Below the pieces are notes generated by a model, which searched no databases, was not told the DNA's origin, and worked only from the letters and a program-made list of their open reading frames with translations. The position numbers and the translations under genes are program-made. Below are positions 16,014 through 25,486 of a DNA stretch of 52,475 nt, one piece after another (the stretch's first letter is position 1; the number at the start of each line of letters is the position of its first letter). The stretch lies in NCBI GenBank assembly GCA_902565595.1, contig CACFFD010000007.1, positions 1-52,475 of the forward strand, written 5' to 3'. Source of the stretch: Actinomycetota bacterium. GTDB lineage: Bacteria > Actinomycetota > Acidimicrobiia > Acidimicrobiales > UBA8592.

Positions 16014-18314
16014 TTATTTGGATACTGCTTCAAGGCGTGCTGGAACGTGTTTGTGCCAAGGTGTTCCTGCAATAGGGTCACGCCATTCTGTGCTTGTTAG
16101 TTCATTCGGTGCGACTCCGACAATTTCTGGGTTACCGCCGGCTGGAGAGTAGGAAAGCCCATATCCGTTCGGAAGAGAAACATATCCAGGTAAAACGGTT
16201 TCGTTGATTTCAACGACTGCCACTGCTTGTCCTCCTGGAGTGGTGATACGGACGCGCTCTCCGTTATCTACACATAATTCTTCCGCGTCTTTGGGGTGCA
16301 TACGCAGGGCACCTTCCTGATCTTTCTTTCGCCAATCCGGATCGCGGATGATCGTGTTAGCTGAAAACCCTCTTCGTTCGCCTGCGGCAAGGATGTAGGG
16401 GAATTCTTCGCTGGTGTACTTCACTGGAGCTGTGACAAGGCCCTCTAGAGCTGTGTGCATTTCTTTGATATCCAAGTTGATTCGCTGATCTGGTGTCGTG
16501 AGGAAATCAAAAGCCTGCTCATGGGTATGTCGGGTAAAGATCACGCCATCTTCTCCGTCAAGGACCGCTTGGAAAAGAGCGTTTCCTAACTCTGCGCCTT
16601 CTCCAGCGTGGCCAGCTGATCGGACCTGTTCAGGGTATTTTTGGGCGACCATTTGACAGCTAAACCATAACACTGCCCCGCCTTGTTTTTCCCATGGGAG
16701 GGTTTTGCCCAGTGTTTCGTAGAGGACAACTGCACCATATTCAGTGATGGCTTTGTTTTCCATGGCTGCGTTCATGAATGCTTCAGAAAAGCTTTGTAAT
16801 CCTTGGTCAGCTGCTGTTCGTAAGGCTTCGAAATCGACATCGTCGAGTACTCCGGTTGCTTGGACAAGTCGACTATGGATCTCTGGTTCGGAGAGGGTTC
16901 CTTCCAGTGGTTCGAGGATCGCTGGACGTAGGTGAAACATGTTGTCTGGGAATGCTGCTGAGAAGAAGGTCGCTTCGGCCTTTTCATACTGGGATGAAGC
17001 GGGCAGCACCCAATCTGCTTGTTCTGCTGTTTCTGTCATAGCAACGTCGATAACGACGGTGCATTCTGCGGCGCGCATCGCTTGACGAAACTTTTCAGAA
17101 CCGGCAAGTGAATGGACAGGGTTTCCGCTTTCAATAAGCATTGCCCTGCTTCGTTCGGGGTGGTCAGATAGGAAACCGTCTGCGATTTCATTGCATGGTA
17201 TGAGGCCGGAGATAATTTTCCCTCCGGTAACTGGATCGAGTGGTTCTTTGCCTGCGGCACTGTAGTTGAACAGTGGGGCGACGGAGGTGTGCGGCCCTAG
17301 CGCTCCGGGTTTCCCAAAGTTTCCTGTAAGTATGGATATAGCTCGGTGCAAGTAGGAGATGAGCGTCGAGTTTGGGCCCATTTCTATCCCGAGGTCTTCA
17401 TATGTTGAAACACTTTCTGCTGTAGCGATACGTATGGCGACGTCCCTGATTTGGTCTTCGGAGATTCCACAACGATCTGCGTAGTCCGTAATTGGTACGT
17501 TCTTAAAAACGGATTTTGTAGGTTCAGCTCCGACAGCGTTCTCGGACAGCCATCGGTCGTCAGTGAGGCCTTCGTTGACGATCACTGCTCCGATAGCAGC
17601 GAGGAGGAATGCGTCCGTACCGGGGCGTACCTGGAGCCAGTAGTCGGCCAAGTCCGCTGTTTCGGTTCGTCGAGGGTCTATGACGATCAGGGAACGTGTT
17701 TCATCGTTAGAGATTTCCTTCAGTACCCTGCGGGCTTCATCGAATCCATGTGAGTGCCACGGATTTTTCCCTAGGAATATTGCTACCTCGGCATCATGGA
17801 ACCCTCCGTGCGTGTGGGTCCCGAACATTAGTCCTTCGACCCATGCTTCTCCGGTTTTTTCTTGGGCGAGCGCGTTGGATTTGCGAACGATACCGTATGC
17901 TCGTCTCGTGGCGGTTGAGTGGGCGCCGCCGATGTGGTTGCCTTGGCCTCCGCCGCCGTAGTAGAGAATTTTGTCAGCACCATATTTCTCCGCAACCGAT
18001 TTGAAGCCTTGGGCTACTCCTTCGATAGCTGTATCCCAATCGACTTCAATATACGTTCCGTCTTCTAGTCGTTTCAGTGGTGTGGTAATTCTCCCAGTGT
18101 TGTTTTGGTAATAGTTGATGCGAAGCCCTTTTTCGCACGTGTATCCCTTGCTAGCTACGTGGGCTTTGTTCCCTCGGACTCTTGTGATGTCTCGGTTATC
18201 GAGCCGTACTTCGAGTCCGCAATTCGCGCTGCATAGTACGCAAGCGGTTTTATGCCACGTTTTTGTCGGGTCCGTGATTGCCTCAGTATCGTCTAGCACT
18301 CTGTTACCTTCCAT
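16014..18314 (-). CDS. Molybdopterin-dependent oxidoreductase (DMSO reductase superfamily)
   Basis: A 766-residue Mo/W-bisPGD enzyme. The N-terminal [4Fe-4S] ligands are Cys25, Cys28, Cys32 (CVLCSANCGLEV) and Cys60 (GYTCEKG). The remainder shows the molybdopterin domain (LIVIDPRRTETADLADYWLQVRPGTDA; ALGPHTSV region) and the C-terminal dinucleotide-binding domain (RMHPKDAEELCVDNGERVRITTPGG). There is no Tat or Sec signal, so it is cytosolic. No small FeS, membrane or flavin partner is nearby, so it resembles the stand-alone formate-dehydrogenase/nitrate-reductase-like group. It starts 22 bp after the AddA-like stop and may share that transcript. No strong Shine-Dalgarno was seen. Substrate unknown. 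Confidence 0.9.
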   Translation of the reverse strand: MEGNRVLDDTEAITDPTKTWHKTACVLCSANCGLEVRLDNRDITRVRGNKAHVASKGYTCEKGLRINYYQNNTGRITTPLKRLEDGTYIEVDWDTAIEGVAQGFKSVAEKYGADKILYYGGGGQGNHIGGAHSTATRRAYGIVRKSNALAQEKTGEAWVEGLMFGTHTHGGFHDAEVAIFLGKNPWHSHGFDEARRVLKEISNDETRSLIVIDPRRTETADLADYWLQVRPGTDAFLLAAIGAVIVNEGLTDDRWLSENAVGAEPTKSVFKNVPITDYADRCGISEDQIRDVAIRIATAESVSTYEDLGIEMGPNSTLISYLHRAISILTGNFGKPGALGPHTSVAPLFNYSAAGKEPLDPVTGGKIISGLIPCNEIADGFLSDHPERSRAMLIESGNPVHSLAGSEKFRQAMRAAECTVVIDVAMTETAEQADWVLPASSQYEKAEATFFSAAFPDNMFHLRPAILEPLEGTLSEPEIHSRLVQATGVLDDVDFEALRTAADQGLQSFSEAFMNAAMENKAITEYGAVVLYETLGKTLPWEKQGGAVLWFSCQMVAQKYPEQVRSAGHAGEGAELGNALFQAVLDGEDGVIFTRHTHEQAFDFLTTPDQRINLDIKEMHTALEGLVTAPVKYTSEEFPYILAAGERRGFSANTIIRDPDWRKKDQEGALRMHPKDAEELCVDNGERVRITTPGGQAVAVVEINETVLPGYVSLPNGYGLSYSPAGGNPEIVGVAPNELTSTEWRDPIAGTPWHKHVPARLEAVSK

Positions 18315-18336
18315 CGGTTTTGGTTTACCTAGGGCC

Positions 18337-21300
18337 CTAAATAGAATCTACAGGAATATACATGTCTGAACCAAGAAACAAGAGTCCTGTTTCTATTTCT
18401 CTTTCGTCAATGCCGGTGATTGCATTGAGAACCTTTCGATAGGTAAGCAGCTGTGGTTGATATGTTTTAGCTTTACCAGCGATGGTTTCCTCAGAAACAG
18501 CGTCTGTCTTGTAGTCAAGGAGTATCGCTCCAACATATTTTCCAGAGCTTCCTGTTGCGACATTAACCCGGTCGATTATGCCGTTCCAAAGGGTTTCTGT
18601 CCCATCATCATTTTCGAGGCTGATACAGAAACGTCGCTCTCTCCATGCCTCCCACCGAACTGGGGTTCCATGGATTGTGTCGGGCTGATTTGCTCTGGTG
18701 AGATATTTCACGACGTTGCCTTCTCGAAGTGATAGTCGAAATTCTTTTAAATATTGTCTGAGGGTTTCTTCAGGTACGTCAAACTTTTCAAGAGTGTGGA
18801 GCAGGTCATCATCTCCTAAGTCAAATTCTTCTAACCAGTTGACTTCTTCGAGGAGGCGGTGGAATATTTCTCCTCGTAGCGCACCACCGGTCGAGACACT
18901 GAACATTTCATCTATACGAATCCCACGCGCTCCAAAGTGGTCGCTCGGGGACCGGCGAGGTAGGTGGCGGTAATCAGATGTTATAGGGAGTAGTGGGACT
19001 GAACGGTCGTGAATAAGAGTGTCTGTCTCTTTATCAGTGGGGCGTGCGAGGACGCTTGCCCATTCCGGATCGTTATCAGGGTGTTCCCAGATAATTCCAT
19101 TATCATTTGGTGGAGTTAATACGAAGGATTTTCGAAGGAGCTGTTGGTAATTCTTTGATCTTGATTCTGTCTTGGGTGGTGCCTCAACAATCATTTCTAG
19201 GTGATGTCGGGCGCGTGTCATTGCGACGTAGAGAACGCAGAACGCATCTTGCAACTGGTGGACTAAATGATCTTGATGGAGTGCTTCGAGCGCTCCCCCA
19301 ATTAAGGCCCGATGCTCTTTTTTAGGGGGGGTACTTACTCGCTGATAGAAATTTTCGGGATTCGGCCGTTCGGCGTATATTTGTGGCGTCTTACCTTGTA
19401 AGGCTTCGGTAAGTTCAGGAACGAAAACCGCATCAAATTCCAAACCTTTGGCAGCGTGCACGGTCATGACGCGTATTCCTGCGGTATCGGGATTCTCGAC
19501 CTTTGTATTTTGGATATAGGATACAAAGTCAGAAATTCGGCTGCTGGTGTTTTCAATGTCGTAGCTAAATGCGAGATCAATGAGCTGGTTAAAACGACGG
19601 AGGTCCCAATCTCCATAGGCCTCATGGTCCTGTATCTTCGGAAGTAACGCAGCTATAAATTTCCCATATCCTTCTTCTAAGATTCGTTCTCGTAGAACTG
19701 AGGCTAATGATTCTTTTCCGCCGTTAATATTTTCGAATAGGTGTGTTGGCCACAATGGAGAGGTATTCGCAGCATGCAGTGCTGCTGAGTCGCCGGGATG
19801 GTCAGCGAAATGGAGGATTGCGAGTAGTTGAAGAATGGCTAGTGAATCCGTAATGGTATTTCCGCCTTCTCCACTTGCTTTGAGGCCTGATGCCTGCAGC
19901 TGGTCAATAATGCTAGAAATTGGTTTGTTAGTTCGTGTAAGGACCCCTATCGAGATACTGGAAGATTTTTCAGTTAGGGCAAGGAGACGTTCAACCAATT
20001 TTTCTAGAACGGGGTCGGATTCACCCCCGTTTTCTTCTTTCCGTTTCGCTTCGACCAGATACGTTGCGCCCGGAGAGTCTCGAAGGTAATCGGCGCTTTC
20101 ATGTTCCGGGTAGTTCATCATCCATAGCCGAGCTCCTTCCACCCAATTCGGGTCGCTATTTGAGAGTTCATTTATTGTGTCTATGAGATTTCCAAATACT
20201 GTGTTCGCCGTTTCAAGTACTACTGGTGATGATCGGTAACTGACGGAGAGGGTTTCGCTGTCCAGTTGTGGATAGAGTTCCTTCATCGATTCGAGAAGGC
20301 GGGGCTCTCCTTGACGCCAAGTGTAGATCGACTGTTTAACATCGCCGACACAGTAGAAGGAGCCCCTTTCAGAAGTTGCGAGTATTTTTTGAGCGAAGGG
20401 CTGAAGCACTCTCCACTGTATGGGATTCGTATCTTGAAATTCATCCAGTAACAGGTGCTCAATTCCTGTTCCAAGCCGATAGGAAAAATCTAACTGTGCT
20501 TTATTGCTTTCTTCATTTGGGAATAAGTTTCGTGCCAAGAGGAGCGGTAGATCGCTGAACGTGTAGCTACTGTTTCGCCGTTTGAGTTCCCCGAGTTCTG
20601 TTTCGAGTTTTTCAAGAAGTTGTCGGATTGCGAGATTTCTTTTCTGAATTTTCAAAGCGGCGGTGTGGGCTGCGGCAGATCCAAGAACCTTTACTGCGAG
20701 GGCAAAATCCTCAGGGATTTCCTTACGGTCATACTTTTCTTCGCCTTGGATAGCTTTTTCTGCAGGTCCTATTGTAATGATTGTTTCCCAGTCTCCTGTT
20801 CGTCTAGCTTCTGGGAGAAGCTCTTGCATTTCGTCGATCTTGGTTTGCCAGCGTTTATGTGGTGAGCCATCTTGGGTCACTGGGATTTCGTTAAATTCTT
20901 CCAATGTTTTTATCGCTTCTGCCAAAATCTCAGAAGATGGAGGGCGAGGAGGGGTGATACAATCCCATGCTTCAGGGCTACTTTCGACAAAAACTGGGCG
21001 CATTGTTTTGACCACCCGAAGGAACTGTTGATACACACCTTTGTCGCCAAGCCGGTTTAACCCCTCGATCATTTCTGTAACCCGTTTAAGTCCTTCTGCC
21101 TGCATCATCGAAGTGAGGGCTTCGATAGTTTGTTCATCCTCTCTGGCTTCTTGGATAATCCCCCACTGGGTGGGGAGTCCGAGGTCATGAGAGTAGAGAT
21201 TTATAAGCCGGTTGAAGAAAGCATCGATTGTACTAATTTGTATCTGATCAAGCCGTTGGACGAACTCTGCGAGCTTTCCTCTGCATTGTTGTTCGGTTAA

Positions 21301-21537
21301 AGGTATCTCTATCTCTACTGATAGTTCTGCTCTTTTGTCAGAGTCCGTAATCGATTCTACGAGTCGTTCAAAAACACGGTCACGTATTTCCCCTGCAGCT
21401 TTTCTTGTAAATGTTGTTGCAAGAATTTTTCCTGGATCCTCATTCAGAAATAGGAGTCGTAGGTATTGGCTGGTTAGTGAATAGGTCTTACCTGTACCAG
21501 CCGAAGCGAGAACAACTTTGTTTGAATACTCACTCAT
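18337..21537 (-). CDS. addA: UvrD-like helicase-nuclease, AddA/RecB type
   Basis: ATP-dependent helicase fused to a RecB-family nuclease; with the next gene it processes double-strand breaks for recombination. SF1 motifs appear in order over 1066 residues: Walker A ASAGTGKT (11-18), motif II DEFQDTNP (mid-300s), motif III GDVKQSIYTWRQGE, motif V VMTVHAAKGLEFDAVFVPE, motif VI YVAMTRARHH. The C-terminal PD-(D/E)XK nuclease carries LLDYKTDAV. It overlaps the 3' end of the AddB-like gene by 8 bp, indicating translational coupling. It is smaller than Firmicute AddA. The symbol is by architecture; AdnAB-type naming is possible for actinobacteria. Confidence 0.9.
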   Translation of the reverse strand: MSEYSNKVVLASAGTGKTYSLTSQYLRLLFLNEDPGKILATTFTRKAAGEIRDRVFERLVESITDSDKRAELSVEIEIPLTEQQCRGKLAEFVQRLDQIQISTIDAFFNRLINLYSHDLGLPTQWGIIQEAREDEQTIEALTSMMQAEGLKRVTEMIEGLNRLGDKGVYQQFLRVVKTMRPVFVESSPEAWDCITPPRPPSSEILAEAIKTLEEFNEIPVTQDGSPHKRWQTKIDEMQELLPEARRTGDWETIITIGPAEKAIQGEEKYDRKEIPEDFALAVKVLGSAAAHTAALKIQKRNLAIRQLLEKLETELGELKRRNSSYTFSDLPLLLARNLFPNEESNKAQLDFSYRLGTGIEHLLLDEFQDTNPIQWRVLQPFAQKILATSERGSFYCVGDVKQSIYTWRQGEPRLLESMKELYPQLDSETLSVSYRSSPVVLETANTVFGNLIDTINELSNSDPNWVEGARLWMMNYPEHESADYLRDSPGATYLVEAKRKEENGGESDPVLEKLVERLLALTEKSSSISIGVLTRTNKPISSIIDQLQASGLKASGEGGNTITDSLAILQLLAILHFADHPGDSAALHAANTSPLWPTHLFENINGGKESLASVLRERILEEGYGKFIAALLPKIQDHEAYGDWDLRRFNQLIDLAFSYDIENTSSRISDFVSYIQNTKVENPDTAGIRVMTVHAAKGLEFDAVFVPELTEALQGKTPQIYAERPNPENFYQRVSTPPKKEHRALIGGALEALHQDHLVHQLQDAFCVLYVAMTRARHHLEMIVEAPPKTESRSKNYQQLLRKSFVLTPPNDNGIIWEHPDNDPEWASVLARPTDKETDTLIHDRSVPLLPITSDYRHLPRRSPSDHFGARGIRIDEMFSVSTGGALRGEIFHRLLEEVNWLEEFDLGDDDLLHTLEKFDVPEETLRQYLKEFRLSLREGNVVKYLTRANQPDTIHGTPVRWEAWRERRFCISLENDDGTETLWNGIIDRVNVATGSSGKYVGAILLDYKTDAVSEETIAGKAKTYQPQLLTYRKVLNAITGIDEREIETGLLFLGSDMYIPVDSI

Positions 21538-24277
21538 GGTTTGTCTCTATCATTTCTCCGCCAAGAAGACCCTCGCCACATAGTGCGCGGAATGCGAACT
21601 CACCGTAGAGCTTGGGGTTTCCCATATCTACCCAGTTACGGTTTCGGATATCTTGAATAATCTGTTTAGCACGTTCTATCCCTTCCTCAGCTTCAAGTTC
21701 TTCGGCTGGGTAGTAGTCAAAGACGGCTTTATCCGCTGCAATATTGATATACCCCAGGCGACACGGACCTGACCTCATATCCTCTTCACGTAGATACCAA
21801 TACAAGGGAAGCTGAAGGTCCTTCCATCCACCTTTACTTCCGACGCCGTGCGCTTTTTTAGGGTCGATATTATTTGTTTTGTAGTCGAGAATTGCCCACT
21901 CACCGGTTGATTCATTCCGGTCAATACGGTCAATTCTTCCGGTGATCGTGATCGAAGTCCCATCAACAAAAAGTTCTTCTGCGAAATCAGACTCTGTTTT
22001 ATGAATGGTCCACCCTTTACTTCTATGGAGTACTTGCTGTTCAGCGAACTTATACAAACGATGACGGAGCTGCTCCATTTGGATAGTGACGGCGGGTTTG
22101 GCATTAATCCCAAACCGTCGTTTTGCCAATCGTTCCAACCCGTCATCAAGAGCTGCACAAATTTCCTTCAAACTCGAACTATCTCTGGCTTCGGAACGTC
22201 CAAAATCTTCGAGGACGTCGTGGGCGACGTTCCCAAATGAAGCTGCGTCGAGTTCTTCACCTATGTCATCTGTGGTTCTAAGTTTGAGAATATGTTTAAG
22301 GTAAAACATGTATGGGGATTCGAGATACGTTCTAAACGCGGTGGCACTCAACTTCTCTGGGACTGATCGCCCTAAATCGATTGAGGGTTGAAACCCGTCA
22401 GAGCCTGATGGTCCGTGTTCGCTCTTATACCCCACCCGCTTGGCTGGTTTGAGCGCATGCAACGCACGCTCTGCGATCTGCTGGTCGTCAACATTCAAGA
22501 GTGTTCGAGATGGGAGCAGTGGGTCCCCACCGACTCCGCGACGGCCAGAAATAACTCGGAGTTGGTCTTTACTATGTACAAGGAATTCAAAAATGTACGC
22601 GTCTCGAGCGAAACGTTGATCTCTTCGATCTAGTCCCAAGTCAAGTCGTACTGTTTCTGGCAGCCATCCAGGATAGTTGAGTTTTGACGGGACGATTTCG
22701 TTATTCATTCCGGTAACGATCAGCACCGGTGCTTCATCGAGGGCGAGTTCTAGCCAGCCAAGTAACTCAATGGAAGGCACTGACTCTTCAGGTGTATCAG
22801 GTGGAATGTTTACCGATGAAAGCTCTTGCAGTATGAAACTGATGGCTTCCACGGCGCTCATCCGCGGGAGTGCTTCATTGGGCAGGCGCGAACATTTCTC
22901 GAAGACAACTTTGAATTGTTCGAATGTTTCGACGAGGACTCTTTCAGTTTCGTGAATATGCGGCAGGAACGTGGACTCTCCGTAAACGTTGGAAAGGAAA
23001 GTCTTTAATTCAGCTATCCGATCGGTTACGGATTTCTTCTGAACTGTAGTTAATTCCCCAAGTAACTCTTCAATTCTTTCATAGTTGGCTATCAGACGCT
23101 CGCCGCGGTCTTTCGGATGATTCTGCAGCTTTCCAGTAAACCTAACTGGGAAATGGCGGTTAAAGTATTCGTCTAAATCATCAATTGCGGAATCTCTTCT
23201 GGGTAAAAGTCGTTGAACATCGGGGTGGCGGAGTAGCCAAACATAAGAAGAGAAACTTCTCGATGATAAATACGAAGCAACAGCATCCAACAATAATGTC
23301 GGTTTTGTCTTGCTGATTGGGGTCCCCGCGGCGTCACGTCCCGTAATCCCATACTGTTCTAGCTTTCGTTGGATGTATGGGGTTACCGAATGATCGGGAA
23401 CACCGATACTGATTTTTTCTGCGGGGTATTTTCTATCTAGTTCCGCAATCGTTTGGATTGCTAGTTCAGCCTGATGTGTTGGGTCCTCAGCTATCCACCA
23501 GTCATCTATGGAAAGCTCTGACTTGCGTTGAACCCAATGGTCTACGTTTGGTCTTCCATATCGGTCGAATGTATCACTAAGCGTTTCTGGAGCACCGATA
23601 AGTATGGTCACCTTATGCGGGATCTTATCGATGAGGGTTCTCAATACATCGTTGGCATCGGGAACTCCGATAAGAACGATGTCCAGATCAGTATTTATAG
23701 CATCGCTCTCTATAAGGTGTTGTCTTGTATTTTGGGGGTCACAAAAGCCCATTTGTGTGAGAAAGTGATCTTTTTTCTGTTCAGCTTCAGCTAATGCTTG
23801 CCAGCGAAACCTCTCTTTAGGAGGTATTTCTTGTGGAAGGTGTTCTCCGAGTGAGCTGAACCAGTAGCCTTCACCAGCTAGTTCTCTATATAGGCCGAAG
23901 ATCTCATTCACGAATGCGATTCCGACCCCATCAACTGGGTTCTCAAATAGGGTTAAGGATCTTAAAGTTTCTGGGCTGATTTCTTCAAGTGCTCTCTTCC
24001 AGGCTATGGACTGAAGAAACGGTGAAGCAGGAGGTACGTCAAAATTGATAAGTTCCTCGGGGATTCGCCCTGCTGTTACTACTTTTGGGGGTATAAGCGT
24101 CTTCGCTTCACTAGTTGCGAATAATTCTCGAACATGCCATGCGGATCTACCTCCAGGAACTCCAATAATCAAATTTTCGAGGTCGCTCGGATATTCCTGA
24201 AGTAACCAATTGACAGATTCTGTCAATAAAGGTTTATCCCATCCAAGAAATACGCGTTCTGGGCCTAATCTATTCAT
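21530..24277 (-). CDS. addB: PD-(D/E)XK nuclease family protein, AddB-like
   Basis: A 915-residue partner of the helicase gene, with which it overlaps by 8 bp. The N-terminus has a degenerate P-loop (GVPGGRSAWHV in place of GxxGxGKT), so ATP hydrolysis is doubtful. The middle is helicase-like (DEAPVLIVTGMNNEIVPS). The C-terminus is a RecB-family nuclease: SATAFRTYLESPYMFYLKHIL, ASFGNVAHDVLEDF, ILDYKTNNI. Canonical AddB holds a [4Fe-4S] cluster with one cysteine in the CPY-type motif and three at the end. Here the first is Ser (ESPY) and only one cysteine (ALCGEG) remains, so the cluster seems lost. Confidence 0.83.
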   Translation of the reverse strand: MNRLGPERVFLGWDKPLLTESVNWLLQEYPSDLENLIIGVPGGRSAWHVRELFATSEAKTLIPPKVVTAGRIPEELINFDVPPASPFLQSIAWKRALEEISPETLRSLTLFENPVDGVGIAFVNEIFGLYRELAGEGYWFSSLGEHLPQEIPPKERFRWQALAEAEQKKDHFLTQMGFCDPQNTRQHLIESDAINTDLDIVLIGVPDANDVLRTLIDKIPHKVTILIGAPETLSDTFDRYGRPNVDHWVQRKSELSIDDWWIAEDPTHQAELAIQTIAELDRKYPAEKISIGVPDHSVTPYIQRKLEQYGITGRDAAGTPISKTKPTLLLDAVASYLSSRSFSSYVWLLRHPDVQRLLPRRDSAIDDLDEYFNRHFPVRFTGKLQNHPKDRGERLIANYERIEELLGELTTVQKKSVTDRIAELKTFLSNVYGESTFLPHIHETERVLVETFEQFKVVFEKCSRLPNEALPRMSAVEAISFILQELSSVNIPPDTPEESVPSIELLGWLELALDEAPVLIVTGMNNEIVPSKLNYPGWLPETVRLDLGLDRRDQRFARDAYIFEFLVHSKDQLRVISGRRGVGGDPLLPSRTLLNVDDQQIAERALHALKPAKRVGYKSEHGPSGSDGFQPSIDLGRSVPEKLSATAFRTYLESPYMFYLKHILKLRTTDDIGEELDAASFGNVAHDVLEDFGRSEARDSSSLKEICAALDDGLERLAKRRFGINAKPAVTIQMEQLRHRLYKFAEQQVLHRSKGWTIHKTESDFAEELFVDGTSITITGRIDRIDRNESTGEWAILDYKTNNIDPKKAHGVGSKGGWKDLQLPLYWYLREEDMRSGPCRLGYINIAADKAVFDYYPAEELEAEEGIERAKQIIQDIRNRNWVDMGNPKLYGEFAFRALCGEGLLGGEMIETNHE

Positions 24278-24358
24278 GGTCTAATGGAGTCTACGCCTTC
24301 TCTAGATGATGTACAGATATAACGCGAGTAGTAATTCTTCGAGATTTGATAACGGTTT

Positions 24359-24410
24359 TGTGCCCCGATGGAAACGTGATGCGGGGACGTGCATTCTCCA
24401 TCGGGGCACA
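24359..24410. repeat. 14-bp perfect inverted repeat between the VWA and AddB-like genes
   Basis: TGTGCCCCGATGGA at 24359-24372 and its exact reverse complement at 24397-24410, with a 24-base spacer that itself contains GCGGGGACG, able to compete for the CCCCG arm. It lies after the VWA stop (24430) and 82 bp upstream of the AddB-like start, in the direction of transcription. No T-run follows on either strand, so it is not a canonical intrinsic terminator. It could be an mRNA processing or stability hairpin, an attenuator-like switch or a protein-binding site. Confidence 0.7.
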
Positions 24411-24429
24411 GTGCTCTAGTAGTTTGGGC

Positions 24430-25251
24430 TTAACTACGCTCTAGTAAGTCTCTTTCAGCATTTTTTTCACCTTCCCAGAAGTCATCTGACATTGCGTTCC
24501 GGTCGTAGCTGTTTTTCTGACGATAGGACGAAAACCCTCGGTCTATTTCGTGCCAGGCCATGTCAAAACCTTCTTGGTCCTTTTTGAAGTTACTGGTGTT
24601 CGCTGTGCTGAATCCTAATTCGGCGCTTGCCCCATAGGAGTCAATGTCACAACCCATGAAGGTGAAGACCCATCCCTCTTGTTTCTTCTGTTGGACAAGT
24701 TCTTTAACCTTTGCCGCACTGTATTCGGTACTGGCATTTTCAAGACCGTCAGTGAATATCCATACGACATTATCTGCGGGGGTCTGGTTTTGTAACTGTT
24801 CTCCTTTTGTGATGAGTGATCCTAGCGCATCGTATAGTGGCGTAGCAGCTCGGGGGTAGTACATCTCTGATGTGAGTGTCTGCACTTGGTCAAGTGCGAC
24901 ATTGTGATAAATGATCTGGAAAGGGTCCTCACTGTCGAATTGCACCAGGTTGAGGTAACACTCTCCTTCTAGGCCGCGTTGTTTGTCTACGAAGGAGTTG
25001 AAGCCTCCGATAACGTCTCCGGCTAAGCCTGACATAGATCCTGACCGGTCAAGTAGCATGTGCAGCCTGACTGGCCGGATTGTTTCGGGCTCTGGGTTCG
25101 TTGATGGCGTTAAAGCAGCCATTTGTTCTTTTAATTTATGCACTGCTTCTAATAGCTCCTTGTTTTTTCGCATATTTCTCCTGTTACGGGAATTGTTTTT
25201 CTTTATTTGGGCTTCTAGTTCTCTGATTGTGTTTTTGTGTGCATTACTCAT
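24430..25251 (-). CDS. Cytoplasmic von Willebrand factor A (VWA) domain protein
   Basis: A 273-residue protein with no signal peptide or TM helix. Residues about 5-45 are a Lys/Arg/Glu-rich coiled coil. The VWA domain follows with a complete metal-ion-dependent adhesion site: DRSGS (Asp68, Ser70, Ser72), Thr137 (RAATPLYDA) and Asp168 (IFTDGLENAS). It therefore should bind Mg2+/Mn2+ and a partner acidic residue. The layout resembles stand-alone TerY/YfbK-like VWA proteins that work in intracellular complexes, but no Ter, MoxR or kinase gene is adjacent. An AAAGGAA precedes the ATG. Role unknown. Confidence 0.85.
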   Translation of the reverse strand: MSNAHKNTIRELEAQIKKNNSRNRRNMRKNKELLEAVHKLKEQMAALTPSTNPEPETIRPVRLHMLLDRSGSMSGLAGDVIGGFNSFVDKQRGLEGECYLNLVQFDSEDPFQIIYHNVALDQVQTLTSEMYYPRAATPLYDALGSLITKGEQLQNQTPADNVVWIFTDGLENASTEYSAAKVKELVQQKKQEGWVFTFMGCDIDSYGASAELGFSTANTSNFKKDQEGFDMAWHEIDRGFSSYRQKNSYDRNAMSDDFWEGEKNAERDLLERS

Positions 25252-25486
25252 GATTTGACTATTCCTTTCGTCAATGTTTGTGGTTTATAACTCATAGTAA
25301 TTAAGGGGTGTGACATATTTAAAAGTATGCAATTACTGTAAATCACCCAATAATCTACTGTTATTTGTTATTGTAATAATTACTATATCATAAGGTTCTT
25401 GTATTTCCAACATTTACTGCTACACTAGCCAAGTGGGAATCGACCAAAATACCCCTGCTGCCCTGCCAAATAAGGGAGAAACGGGC
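25252..25486. other. AT-rich divergent intergenic region
   Basis: This 235-bp gap separates the divergent VWA and NUDIX-regulator genes and is the most AT-rich stretch in the window by eye. It holds a short palindrome GTAATAATTAC at 25373-25383 and several TATAAT-like hexamers, none in a convincing -35/-10 arrangement. Both genes must have promoters here. The palindrome is a candidate operator for the NUDIX-type regulator, at low confidence. Confidence 0.4.

Noticed and set aside
24359-24410. Intrinsic terminator for the VWA gene
   Set aside because: The hairpin is strong, but no T-tract follows on either strand; kept only as an inverted repeat.
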